Positions 50,377 to 59,417 of a DNA stretch of 63,123 bases are shown here, in pieces (position 1 is the first letter of the stretch; every line of letters starts with the position of its first letter). The position numbers and the translations under genes were made by a program. The notes beneath the pieces were generated by a model, which had not been told where the DNA came from, searched no databases, and was given only the letters and a program-made list of their open reading frames with translations. Source of the DNA: Nocardioides mangrovi (GTDB lineage Bacteria; Actinomycetota; Actinomycetes; Propionibacteriales; Nocardioidaceae); the NCBI RefSeq assembly GCF_020073815.1, contig NZ_JAIQZJ010000021.1:1-63123 (forward strand). The letters run 5' to 3'.

Positions 50377-51734
50377 CGTCTCTTCACCGCCTTGTCGTAC
50401 AGGGATGTCAATCTGTCCTGCGGGTCGTAGCGACCCTTCACGGCGGCGAGATTGGCGCCGTCGTACAGCTCGTCGAAGGTCGCACGGTCGTAGAAGGCCT
50501 CGCTGTAGAGCGACTTGTGGCCGTCGAGCTCGTGCACCTTCTGCTCGATCGCGCGGTTGCGCGGGGCGTCGACCGCCTCGGGGCCGACATGGACGGTCCC
50601 CCAGAAGCCGACGTTGACGTAGAGCCGGTCCGGCTCGAGCGGGTAGGTCGGCCAGTCGCGCTCGGCCCGGCACGGGCAGAGCCAGACCGGGCGCATGCCG
50701 ATCGCGTCGTCGAACCACTCGAGGAACTCGGGCAGCCGCTCGACGGGCACCTCGATGTCCTGGATGACCCGCTCGCGCTGCGGCCGGCCGGCCCGGCGGT
50801 CGAGCCGATCGGCGATCGAGAAGCGCCGGTCGAGGCCGAGCAGCTTCATGTAGACGTCCGAGCGCCGCCAGCGCTTCGGCCAGAAGCGGCGGATCGTCGG
50901 GTTCTGCGCGCCGAACGCGCCCGAGCACCAGAACCAGTCGGTGTCCCAGCGCCAGAGGTAGTCGTACATCGAGAGCAGGTCGGTCTCCCGCTGCTGGATC
51001 GACCGGTAGAAGACGTCCTGGCCGGTGTAGTCGCTCGTCGCACCCGGCTCCTCCTGCCAGGTGGCGAGGGTCAGGTAGTACTCCCCCGGCGCGAAGGCGA
51101 CGCCGTCCATCCCGTCGACCCGAACGCCCTCGTGCTCGCCCGAGTCGGCGATGTCGGCCGCGGTCTTGGCGAGCAGCCCGGCGTCGTCGAAGCGGACGTG
51201 CCGCAGCGCGACGTACGACGGGACCGGCTCGAGCCGGATCTTCAGCCGGGTGGCGTAGCCGAGCGAGCCGTAGGAGTTGGGAAAGGCGTCGAACAGGTCG
51301 CTGTTGACCTCGGGCGAGCAGGTGACGACCTCACCAGCGCCGGTGAAGACGTCCATCTCGAGCACCGACTCGTGCGGCAGCCCGTTGCGGAAGCTGGTCG
51401 ACTCGATGCCGAGGCCGGTGACCGCGCCGCCGAGGGTGATCGTGCGCAGCTGCGGGACGACGTACGGGATCAGGCCGTGCGGGAGCGTCGCGTCGACGAG
51501 GTCCTCGTAGGTGCACACGCCCTGCACGTCGGCGGTCTGCGCGAACGCGTCGATCGCGATGACCCCGTCGAGGCCGGAGACGTCGAGTCCCGGGGCCGTG
51601 GTGGCGGCACGAGGGCGGAAGAGGTTGGTGGTCTTCTTCGCCAGCCGGACCGGCGCACCGGCCGGGATCTCGGCGTACGACGCACGTAGGCGGCCGACGG
51701 CCGCCTCGTGTGCTTCCCAACCACGCAGACTCAC
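50373..51734 (-). CDS. FAD-binding oxidoreductase (10-methylene reductase type)
   Basis: 453 residues, VAO/PCMH-type FAD-binding N-terminal domain (GVCTYEDLVDATLPHGLIPYVVPQLRTITLGGAVTGLGIES, the flavin loop) followed by a long cap region. Context with the methyltransferase matches the BfaA/TmsA reductase that saturates the 10-methylene group. GTG start at VSLRGWEAHE; it is far from the upstream GAGGAG, so the start is not certain. Substrate from context only. Confidence 0.85.
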   Translation of the reverse strand: MSLRGWEAHEAAVGRLRASYAEIPAGAPVRLAKKTTNLFRPRAATTAPGLDVSGLDGVIAIDAFAQTADVQGVCTYEDLVDATLPHGLIPYVVPQLRTITLGGAVTGLGIESTSFRNGLPHESVLEMDVFTGAGEVVTCSPEVNSDLFDAFPNSYGSLGYATRLKIRLEPVPSYVALRHVRFDDAGLLAKTAADIADSGEHEGVRVDGMDGVAFAPGEYYLTLATWQEEPGATSDYTGQDVFYRSIQQRETDLLSMYDYLWRWDTDWFWCSGAFGAQNPTIRRFWPKRWRRSDVYMKLLGLDRRFSIADRLDRRAGRPQRERVIQDIEVPVERLPEFLEWFDDAIGMRPVWLCPCRAERDWPTYPLEPDRLYVNVGFWGTVHVGPEAVDAPRNRAIEQKVHELDGHKSLYSEAFYDRATFDELYDGANLAAVKGRYDPQDRLTSLYDKAVKRR

Positions 51735-51806
51735 ATCCGAGGAACTTACTCCTCTCGCGTGTCGCGTGTGTTGCCGACCCTCGCTACGCGGAGAGTGTCT
51801 CCGCAA

Positions 51807-53288
51807 TCACACCTTGATCGCCTGGTAGGTGAGGCGGATCGAGAACGTCCGGATGTCGTACGACGCACCCGCACCTGTGTACGCGCGCCAGTAGACGAGA
51901 TTCGCGTGCCGGCCGTAGAGGTAGTGGGTCGCGCGGCCGCTGTGCAGCCAGTGCCACCCCAGGCCGTGATTGGCCCACGCCCCCTGCGGGCCACGCTCCG
52001 GGTCGAAGAGCTCCAGCCGGAGCCGCGAGGTCGGCACCGAGGAGGCCGCGCCGCCGTAGGCTCCGAGTGCGAGCTTCGTGTAGGAAACGGCCGCCGGCAG
52101 GCGCATGCGGTGCACGCTCAACGCGATGCTCTGCCGGGTGCTGCGGTTGCACGTCACGTTGGTGGCGTAGCCCAGGGAGCCCTGCCAGCCCCGCGACCCC
52201 GGTCGCCGGAGCTCGGAGCACGCGCCGACCGACTGGTCGATCATCGAGCCGGCCGCCGACACGGAGAAGGTCTTCGTCCGGGTGACCATCCGCCCCTCGC
52301 GGATGGCGACGGTCGCGACGCGCCCGGTCGCCACGTTCCCGGCCTTGTCGACGACGACCAGACGTACGGCGTACTTCCCGGGCTCGAGGGCGGTGCCGTC
52401 GTCGGCTACGCCCCTCCAGGAGCGGAAGAGCTTGGCGAAGCCCTCGGTCGACCGGTAGACCACGGCACCGGACCGGTCCAGCACCTCGAAGTGCAGGTGG
52501 TTCTCGCTCGAGCGAGCCGTCAGCCTGGTCGTGTCGAGGTAGCCGTCGCGCTCGGGGTAGATGACGTCGGTGGACAGGACCACGTCAGGGACCGAGGGAG
52601 CGGTCCGGTCGATCTGGAACTGCACACGGGTCTCGAGGCTGAAGGCGTCGCCGTAGCCGTCGTAGTGCTTCCGGAGCCGCCCGATCAGGTGGTACGTGCC
52701 CTCGGGCAGGTCGGCGACGTCAGCGCTGACGCTCCCGGTCGCAGGCTCGCCCGTCAGCTCGACCGGGATCTGGGATCCCCCGACCGACGGCGACTCCTCG
52801 ATCCACCAGTCGAACCGGTACGCGCCTGCCGGAGCGCCGCGCACCACGACGCCGAGGACGTCGTCGCTTCCGCCGAGAAGGTGGTCGGGCACGTCGAGGT
52901 CGAGGTTGAACGCCCCGTGGATGGACACCGGAGGCGACGCCACACCGGTGTCGACGCACTCGCTGCTCCACCCGGCACACCGATAGATGTGGAGCGGGCC
53001 GTCGTAGTCGGTGTTCAGGGTGAGCGTGGTGTCCCCGTGGCTGTCGATCCATCTGGACAGTCCGTCCGTCCCGACGCCGAGCTGGGTGTCCGCCGCGGCG
53101 GGGTCATCGGTGTCCTCGACGTGGATGACGTACGGCGGGTTGTCGCCGCCGATGTTGGTCTGGTCGGGCCAGGTGACGGTCGGCGCGGGAATGGCGCTGA
53201 GGTCGGTGTCGTCGGCGTGGGCGGCCGGGACGACGGCGAGGCCCGCGAGGGCGACGGCGGCAGCGAGCAGGACGGATCGGACGTGCAT
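51807..53288 (-). CDS. Secreted protein with immunoglobulin-like domains, unknown function
   Basis: 493 residues. Signal peptide (about 1-25, ending VVPAAHA). Several beta-sandwich stretches, one with the FlgD-like pattern LEPGKYAVRLVVVDKAGNVATG (about residues 300-322). The C-terminal third has four or five Cys and a GYATNVTCNRSTRQ motif suggesting disulfides. I do not recognise the family; a surface or envelope role is likely. GGGGGA ribosome site upstream. It separates the phoH operon from the fatty-acid methylation pair. Confidence 0.75.
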   Translation of the reverse strand: MHVRSVLLAAAVALAGLAVVPAAHADDTDLSAIPAPTVTWPDQTNIGGDNPPYVIHVEDTDDPAAADTQLGVGTDGLSRWIDSHGDTTLTLNTDYDGPLHIYRCAGWSSECVDTGVASPPVSIHGAFNLDLDVPDHLLGGSDDVLGVVVRGAPAGAYRFDWWIEESPSVGGSQIPVELTGEPATGSVSADVADLPEGTYHLIGRLRKHYDGYGDAFSLETRVQFQIDRTAPSVPDVVLSTDVIYPERDGYLDTTRLTARSSENHLHFEVLDRSGAVVYRSTEGFAKLFRSWRGVADDGTALEPGKYAVRLVVVDKAGNVATGRVATVAIREGRMVTRTKTFSVSAAGSMIDQSVGACSELRRPGSRGWQGSLGYATNVTCNRSTRQSIALSVHRMRLPAAVSYTKLALGAYGGAASSVPTSRLRLELFDPERGPQGAWANHGLGWHWLHSGRATHYLYGRHANLVYWRAYTGAGASYDIRTFSIRLTYQAIKV

Positions 53289-53311
53289 GTGGAGTTCCCC
53301 CGAGATGAGAT

Positions 53312-53333
53312 CGACGCCGACGTGACGGCGTCG
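53312..53333 (-). terminator. Hairpin downstream of the phoH-ybeY-corC-cdd operon
   Basis: 8-bp stem CGACGCCG / CGGCGTCG with a six-base loop, nine bases after the end of the deaminase-like gene; an outer TTCCCCC/GGGGGAA pairing extends it. Its outer 5' part overlaps the ribosome binding site of the next gene. Confidence 0.5.
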
Positions 53334-53341
53334 GGGGAAGG

Positions 53342-53683
53342 CTATGACGCGGTCGTCTCCAGGAGCGAACCCCTGACGTCGCCGCGGTGGACCACGACGC
53401 CGGTGCCGGCGAAGTCGCGGATCGCGGCGAGGTCGTCGGGGAAGACGACGTCGGCGGAGGTGAGGACGACGGCGGCCTCGAGGCCCTGCGAGCCGGAGGC
53501 GACGGCCATCGCCACGCAGACGCCGAGGGCGGAGACCCGCAGCGAGGGCAGGTCGACGGTGGCGGCGGCATAGGTGCGGCCGTCGGAGTCGCGGACGGCG
53601 GCGCCCTCGGCGGCGCCGGTGCGGGCACGGGTGGCGCGGGCCAGGGTGACCAGCTTCCTGTCCTCGGCGGAGAGCTCAGTCAT
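53342..53683 (-). CDS. Cytidine deaminase-like protein lacking the catalytic zinc motifs
   Basis: 113 residues with the cytidine-deaminase alpha/beta scaffold and context (after corC, before era in related genomes). However, the HAE and PCxxC zinc motifs are absent: the places read GRTYAAATVDLP and RVSALGVCVAMA. It is most likely not an active deaminase; many actinobacteria carry such a copy here. Overlaps the corC end by eight bases. Confidence 0.75.
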   Translation of the reverse strand: MTELSAEDRKLVTLARATRARTGAAEGAAVRDSDGRTYAAATVDLPSLRVSALGVCVAMAVASGSQGLEAAVVLTSADVVFPDDLAAIRDFAGTGVVVHRGDVRGSLLETTAS

Positions 53684-54977
53684 CGCCGTCCTCCTGGTCG
53701 TCGTCGGGCACCGGGACCCTCGAGATGAGGACGGTGCCGATCCGGTTGCGGCGGCCGGTGGCGGCCTCGGCCTCGAAGCGGAGGCCGTGGGCCTCGACGT
53801 GGGAGCCGGGGATCGGGACCCGGCCGAGGTGCTTGGCCATCAGGCCGCCGACGCTGTCGACGTCCTCCTCCTCGACGTCGAAGCCGAAGATCTCGTCGAG
53901 GTCGTCGATCGGGTAGCGGGAGGAGACCCGGACGCTGCCGTCGTCGTGGGTCTCGACCTCGACCTCCTCCTCGTCGTACTCGTCGGTGATCTCGCCGACG
54001 ATCTCCTCGAGGACGTCCTCGATGGTGACCAGGCCGGCGGTGCCGCCGTACTCGTCGACGACCACGGCGATGTGCTGCCGCATCGCCTGCATCTCGGAGA
54101 GCAGCGCGTCGACGGGCTTGGAGTCGGGGACGAAGTGGGCGGGGCGCATCATCTCCTCGATGCGCTGGGTGAACTCCACGTCGGGCGCCTCGAAGTCGCG
54201 GCGCACGATGTCCTTGAGGTAGGCGACGCCCAGGACGTCGTCGAGGTTCTCGCCGATGACCGGGACCCGGGAGAAGCCGCTGCGCAGGAAGAGCGACATG
54301 GCCTGGCGGAGGTTCTTGTGGCGCTCGATGTAGACCACGTCGGTGCGCGGGACCATCACCTCGCGGGCGATGGTGTCGCCGAGCTCGAAGACCGAGTGGA
54401 TCATCCGGCGCTCACCCGACTCGATGACCGCCGAGGCCTCGGCGAGGTCGACGAGCTCGCGCAGCTCGGTCTCCGTCGAGAACGGGCCCTCGCGGAAGCC
54501 CTTGCCCGGGGTCAGCGCGTTGCCGACCAGGATGAGCAGGCGCGGGATCGGGCCCAGGACGGCGGTGACCGCGGCGAGCGGCGCGGCCGAGGCCAGGGCG
54601 ACGCGCTCGGAGTGCTGGCGGCCGACGGTGCGGGGGGCGACGCCGATCGCGACGAACGAGACGACCAGCATGATGCCGATCGTGGTCAGCACGGCCGGCC
54701 ACCAGGAGCCGTCGTACACGCCGTGCATGACCTGGGTGACCAGGACGATGGCGGCGATCTCGCACAGCAGCCGCAGCATCAGCGCGGTGTTGAGGTAGCG
54801 CGGCGGGTCGTCGAGCAGCGCGACGAGGCGGGTGGCCCCGGCGCGGCCCTCCGACTGGAGCTCCTCGGCCCGGGCGCGCGAGAACGTCGAGAGCGCGGCG
54901 TCCGCGGCGGAGAAGAGTCCGGCGAGCGCGACGAGAGCGGCCGCCGCCACCAGCAGCCAGACGTCGTGACCGTTCAT
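53676..54977 (-). CDS. Hemolysin/CorC-family membrane protein (DUF21-CBS-CorC)
   Basis: 433 residues. N-terminal DUF21 region with about four helices (2-140), two CBS domains (about 200-320, VPRTDVVYIERHKNLRQAM; SKPVDALLSEMQAMRQHIAVVVDEYGGTAG), then the CorC/HlyC transporter-associated domain. Probably a magnesium/cobalt-efflux-type regulator or transporter; hemolysin is a historical name. ATG overlaps the ybeY stop by one base. Confidence 0.93.
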   Translation of the reverse strand: MNGHDVWLLVAAAALVALAGLFSAADAALSTFSRARAEELQSEGRAGATRLVALLDDPPRYLNTALMLRLLCEIAAIVLVTQVMHGVYDGSWWPAVLTTIGIMLVVSFVAIGVAPRTVGRQHSERVALASAAPLAAVTAVLGPIPRLLILVGNALTPGKGFREGPFSTETELRELVDLAEASAVIESGERRMIHSVFELGDTIAREVMVPRTDVVYIERHKNLRQAMSLFLRSGFSRVPVIGENLDDVLGVAYLKDIVRRDFEAPDVEFTQRIEEMMRPAHFVPDSKPVDALLSEMQAMRQHIAVVVDEYGGTAGLVTIEDVLEEIVGEITDEYDEEEVEVETHDDGSVRVSSRYPIDDLDEIFGFDVEEEDVDSVGGLMAKHLGRVPIPGSHVEAHGLRFEAEAATGRRNRIGTVLISRVPVPDDDQEDGDD

Positions 54978-55428
54978 CAGGCGGTGGTCGAGCGCCAGGC
55001 GGCGAGGAGCTCGTCCTGGAGGCCGAACATCTCCTTGTGCTCCTCCGGCTCGGCGTGGTCGTAGCCGAGCAGGTGCAGGATGCCGTGGACGGTGAGCAGC
55101 TCGATCTCGGCCTCGGTGCCGTGGCCGGCGGTCGCGCCCTGGCGCTCCGCGACGTCGGGGCAGAGGACGAGGTCGCCGAGGACGCCCTCCTCGGGATCCT
55201 CGTCGACCATGCCGGGCCGCAGCTCGTCCATCGGGAAGGCGAGCACGTCGGTCGGGCCCTCCTTCTCCATCCACTGCTCGTTGAGCTGGGCGATGGTCGG
55301 CTCGTCGACGGCCTTGATGCAGAGCTCGGCGAGCGGGTGCACGCGCATCCGGTCCATCACGAACCGGCTCAGCGCCGCCAGCTGCTTGACGTCGAGGTCG
55401 CGCCCCGACTCGTTGAGGACCTCGATGC

Positions 55429-55432
<4 letters not shown>
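54977..55432 (-). CDS. ybeY: Endoribonuclease YbeY
   Basis: 151-residue zinc-dependent ribonuclease for rRNA 3' end processing. Complete metal motif HGILHLLGYDH. Start ATG overlaps the phoH stop by four bases. Confidence 0.95.
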
Positions 55433-56454
<1,022 letters not shown>

Positions 56455-56574
56455 GGATGCCCGGGCGGGCGACCTCTCTGTCGGGTGGTTGAGCGACATC
56501 CATGCTACGGGAGCCGCGGTCGGCGGCCCAGCGAGTTGCCGACCGGCGGAGGCGGGGCTGATCGCCGTGCCAAG

Positions 56575-56597
56575 CAGCGCAATTGCGCGGTTCGGAC
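56575..56597. repeat. Direct repeat copy 1 with palindromic core
   Basis: A 23-bp unit beginning CAGCGCAATTGCGCGG; it contains the perfect palindrome GCGCAATTGCGC. An identical copy lies 50 bp to the right. Both are between the divergent genes phoH and the small membrane protein at 56686. Confidence 0.8.
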
Positions 56598-56624
56598 AGT
56601 GCTCGGGCAGATTCGCCGTCAGAA

Positions 56625-56647
56625 CAGCGCAATTGCGCGGTTCGGAC
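56625..56647. repeat. Direct repeat copy 2 with palindromic core
   Basis: Identical to the copy at 56575-56597 (23 of 23 bases). Spacing of 50 bp is about five helical turns. Possible operator pair or members of a dispersed repeat family at the edge of the arsenic insertion. Confidence 0.8.
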
Positions 56648-56685
56648 GAGCGCCCGGACGGCGTCGGTCCCGGTAGCGTGGCGGA

Positions 56686-56955
56686 ATGAGGGAGGTCGAG
56701 ACGTACGACGAGTGGGACGAGGACCCGGACCCGGACGATCCCGAGCTGACCCCGGCCTGGTTCCCCGGCCACCACCTCCCCGAGGAGGCCCGCCGGATGG
56801 GGCTGACCCACCACGTGCCCGACGGGGCCCTCCTCGACTTCGCCGGCACCCTCGACCCGGCCAAGCCGTTCCACCGGATCACCGCCTGGGCGATGCTCGT
56901 GGTCTTCGGTCTGCCCGTGGTCTTCGCGGTGCTGCGCCTGCGCTACGTGTTCTGA
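56686..56955 (+). CDS. Small membrane protein, unknown function
   Basis: 89 residues. An acidic N-terminus (EVETYDEWDEDPDPDDPEL), a middle segment PAWFPGHHLPEEARRMGLTHHVPDG, and one C-terminal hydrophobic segment (about 66-83). No family recognised. Overlaps the end of the convergent arsI by 13 bp. Confidence 0.6.
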   Translation: MREVETYDEWDEDPDPDDPELTPAWFPGHHLPEEARRMGLTHHVPDGALLDFAGTLDPAKPFHRITAWAMLVVFGLPVVFAVLRLRYVF

Positions 56956-57422
56956 GGCTCGGCGTTCTGGAAGCCCGAGCAGCAGCCGCCCGCGGCCTCG
57001 TCGGCGGCGCACTCGAGCTGGGTGAGCTCCTCCTCGGACCGTCCCTCGAGCTCGGGGTGCGCGTCGGCCAGGACGACGTAGTTCTCCCACCGCTGGCCGT
57101 CGGGACCGGTCACCCAGTGCTTGTCCTGGCGGGCGTAGCAGCAGACGACGTCGCCCTCGACGTCGAGCGTCAGGCCTGCCGCCTCGAGGCGGTCGGCCTC
57201 GGCCTGGACCTCCTCCATCGACATCCGCTCGACGCCGACGTGGTTGAGCGTGCCGGTGGCGCCGGCGTTCTCGAAGAGCACGAGCTTGAGGGGCGGGTTC
57301 TCGACCGCGAAGTTGGCGTAGCCCGGACGACGCTTGGCCGGCGGGGTGTCGAAGAGCGTGGCGTAGAAGTCGACCGCCGCGTCGATGTCGTCGACGTTGA
57401 GGGCCAGCTGGAGTCGGGACAT
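56943..57422 (-). CDS. arsI: ArsI/CadI-type VOC dioxygenase
   Basis: 159-residue vicinal-oxygen-chelate protein of the ArsI/CadI group. Vicinal Cys94-Cys95 (VVCCYARQDKHW) is the trivalent-arsenic binding site known from ArsI C-As lyase; His61 (LNHVGV) and a downstream Glu (QRWENYVV) fit the iron ligands. The C-terminus adds ECAADEAAGGCCSGF, a Cys-rich tail. Such enzymes break the C-As bond of methylarsenite; CadI homologs respond to cadmium instead. Strong AGGAGG ribosome site. Divergent from arsR. Confidence 0.88.
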   Translation of the reverse strand: MSRLQLALNVDDIDAAVDFYATLFDTPPAKRRPGYANFAVENPPLKLVLFENAGATGTLNHVGVERMSMEEVQAEADRLEAAGLTLDVEGDVVCCYARQDKHWVTGPDGQRWENYVVLADAHPELEGRSEEELTQLECAADEAAGGCCSGFQNAEPQNT

Positions 57423-57436
57423 GGTTCCTCCTGAGA

Positions 57437-57504
57437 CATAGATGAACTTCGATGTATGAGACTGGACCCAGACATCGGGATCTGTCAATATCGACGCATG
57501 TCGA
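57437..57504. promoter_or_regulatory. Divergent ars promoter/operator
   Basis: Dyad CATAGATG...CGATGTATG at 57437-57458 (outer six bases per arm symmetric) upstream of arsI, and TCGAC-GCAT-GTCGA (57491-57504) at the arsR start. TGGACC (57463-57468) and CAATAT (57486-57491), 17 bases apart, form the arsR promoter, with the ATG seven bases beyond the -10, so a leaderless message is likely. ArsR should bind and derepress with arsenite. Confidence 0.55.
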
Positions 57505-57857
57505 AGTCTCTCCTCGAGCTGACGCCGGTCGAGGCGGTCGCGTGCTGCTCCCCCGTCACCCGTGAGCCGCTCACCGCCGAGGCTGCCGAGCGGATCGCGC
57601 CGCTGGTCAAGGCGATCGCCGACCCGGTCCGGCTCCGCCTGCTCTCCCTGGTCGCGTCGCACGCCGACGGGGAGGCCTGCGTCTGCGACCTGGGCGACGC
57701 CTTCGACCTCTCGCAGCCCACGATCAGCCACCACCTCAAGCTGCTCCACGAGGCCGGGCTCCTCGACCGCGACAAGCGCGGCGTGTGGGTCTACTACCGC
57801 GTCAACACCGCCGCCCTCGGCGACCTCGCGACGCTGCTCGGGGGCGTCACCGCGTGA
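57498..57857 (+). CDS. arsR: ArsR-family transcriptional regulator
   Basis: 119-residue winged-helix repressor. Core HTH (CVCDLGDAFDLSQPTISHHLKLLHEAGLLDRDKRG) with Cys residues in ACVCDL and a further Cys pair Cys16-Cys17 (AVACCSPV) that can form a trivalent arsenic/antimony site, similar to actinobacterial/corynebacterial ArsR variants. It leads an operon arsR-aqp-arsC-arsN1 with four-base or one-base overlaps. Confidence 0.92.
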   Translation: MSKSLLELTPVEAVACCSPVTREPLTAEAAERIAPLVKAIADPVRLRLLSLVASHADGEACVCDLGDAFDLSQPTISHHLKLLHEAGLLDRDKRGVWVYYRVNTAALGDLATLLGGVTA

Positions 57858-58522
57858 CCCCGCTCCTGCGCCGCGGCCTCGCCGAGCTCGTCGGTACGGC
57901 GTTCCTCGTGGGAGGCGTGATCGGGTCCGGCATCGCCGCCGCGCGCCTCTCCCCGGACGACATCGGCCTCCAGCTGCTCGAGAACAGCCTGGCCACGGGC
58001 GCCGTCCTCGTGGCGCTCATCCTCGCGCTGCAGCCCGTCTCGGCGTCGTTCAACCCCGTGGTCACCCTGGTCGAGCGGGCCCTCGGGCGGGTCGACACGA
58101 CGACCGCCGCCACCCTGGTCGTCGCTCAGGTGGCCGGCGGGGTCCTCGGCGCGGTCGTCGCCAACCTGATGTTCGAGCTCGACGCCGTCAGCATCTCCGC
58201 GCACGAGCGCGGAGGCTCGGGCCAGCTGCTCGCGGAGGTCGTCGCCACGCTCGGCCTGGTGCTGGTCGTCTTCGGCGCGCTCCGCTCGCCGCGCATCGAG
58301 ACCGTCGCGTTCGCCGTCGGTGGCTACATCGCGGCGGCGTACTGGTTCACCAGCTCGACGAGCTTCGCCAACCCGGCCGTGACCGTCGCGCGGATGTTCT
58401 CCGACACGTTCGCCGGCATCGAGCCGGCCTCGGTCCCGGCCTTCGTCCTCATGCAGCTCGTCGGCGGGGCGCTCGGCGCCGGCCTCGTCCTGCTGCTCCA
58501 CCCCACCCCGCAGGAGGCGTGA
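57854..58522 (+). CDS. Aquaglyceroporin-type channel, probable arsenite exit route
   Basis: 222-residue MIP-family channel with six helices. The two pore loops are present but unusual: FNPVVTLVERA for the first NPA and FANPAVTVARMF for the second. Placed between arsR and arsC with GTGA overlap, it recalls AqpS of Sinorhizobium, which lets arsenite made by ArsC flow out without a pump. No Acr3 or ArsB is in the cluster. Confidence 0.88.
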   Translation: MTPLLRRGLAELVGTAFLVGGVIGSGIAAARLSPDDIGLQLLENSLATGAVLVALILALQPVSASFNPVVTLVERALGRVDTTTAATLVVAQVAGGVLGAVVANLMFELDAVSISAHERGGSGQLLAEVVATLGLVLVVFGALRSPRIETVAFAVGGYIAAAYWFTSSTSFANPAVTVARMFSDTFAGIEPASVPAFVLMQLVGGALGAGLVLLLHPTPQEA

Positions 58523-58920
58523 TGTCCGTTCCCACCGTGCTCTTCGTGTGTGTCCACAACGCCGGCCGCTCGCAGATGGCCGCCGGCTACCTCCAGCACC
58601 TCGCGGGCGACCGGGTCGAGGTCCTCTCGGCGGGCTCGCAGCCCGCGGACCAGGTCAACCAGGTCGCCGTGGCCGCGATGGCCGAGGAGGGCATCGACAT
58701 CGCCGCCGAGCAGCCCAAGCTCCTCACCGACGCCGCGGTGCAGGAGGCCGACGTCGTCATCACGATGGGCTGCGGCGACGAGTGCCCCTTCTACCCCGGC
58801 AAGCGCTACGAGGACTGGGTGCTCGACGACCCGGCGGGCCAGGGCATCGAGGCGGTGCGGCCGATCCGCGACGAGATCCGCCGTCGCATCGAGACCCTCG
58901 TCGGAGAGCTGACGGCATGA
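58522..58920 (+). CDS. arsC: Arsenate reductase, low-molecular-weight-phosphatase type
   Basis: 132 residues. Active-site P-loop CVHNAGRS (Cys10 to Arg16), plus the CGDECPFYPGKRYEDWVLDDP segment with the additional Cys pair typical of the thioredoxin- or mycothiol-linked ArsC. It reduces arsenate to arsenite. ATG overlaps the aqp stop by one base; CAGGAGG upstream. Confidence 0.93.
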   Translation: MSVPTVLFVCVHNAGRSQMAAGYLQHLAGDRVEVLSAGSQPADQVNQVAVAAMAEEGIDIAAEQPKLLTDAAVQEADVVITMGCGDECPFYPGKRYEDWVLDDPAGQGIEAVRPIRDEIRRRIETLVGELTA

Positions 58921-59417
58921 TCGTGCGCGCGCTGACCGCCGAGGACTGGCCCGGGGTCGAGCGCCTCTACCTCGCCGGCATCGCGACGGGGCACGCGACC
59001 TTCGAGTCCGAGCCCCCGACCTGGGAGCACTTCGACGCCGGCAAGCTGCCCGCGCAGCGTCACGTCGCGGTCGACGGGGACCGCGTGCTCGGCTGGGTCG
59101 CCGCCTCCGCGGTCTCGGACCGCTGCGTCTACGCCGGCGTCGTCGAGCACTCGGTCTACGTCGACCCGGCGGTCCAAGGCCAGGGCGTCGGCCGCCGACT
59201 GCTCACCGCCCTCGTCGAGTCGACCGAGGCGGCGGGGATCTGGACCATCCAGTCCGGGATCTTCCCGGAGAACACCGCGAGCCTCGCGCTGCACCGCGCG
59301 TGCGGCTTCCGCGAGGTCGGCGTCCGGGCGCGCGTCGGTCGGATGACGCACGGTCCGATGGCCGGGCAGTGGCGTGACGTCGTCTTCGTCGAGCGCCGCA
59401 GCCCGAGCGTCGGCTAG
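58917..59417 (+). CDS. GNAT acetyltransferase, ArsN1-like
   Basis: 166 residues of the phosphinothricin-acetyltransferase-like GNAT group (VEHSVYVDPAVQGQGVGRRLL acetyl-CoA loop; ENTASLALHRACGFREVGVRARVGR). In ars operons this type is often ArsN1, which acetylates the arsenic antibiotic arsinothricin; phosphinothricin is the alternative. ATGA overlap with arsC. Stop overlaps the convergent gene by four bases. Confidence 0.85.
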   Translation: MIVRALTAEDWPGVERLYLAGIATGHATFESEPPTWEHFDAGKLPAQRHVAVDGDRVLGWVAASAVSDRCVYAGVVEHSVYVDPAVQGQGVGRRLLTALVESTEAAGIWTIQSGIFPENTASLALHRACGFREVGVRARVGRMTHGPMAGQWRDVVFVERRSPSVG

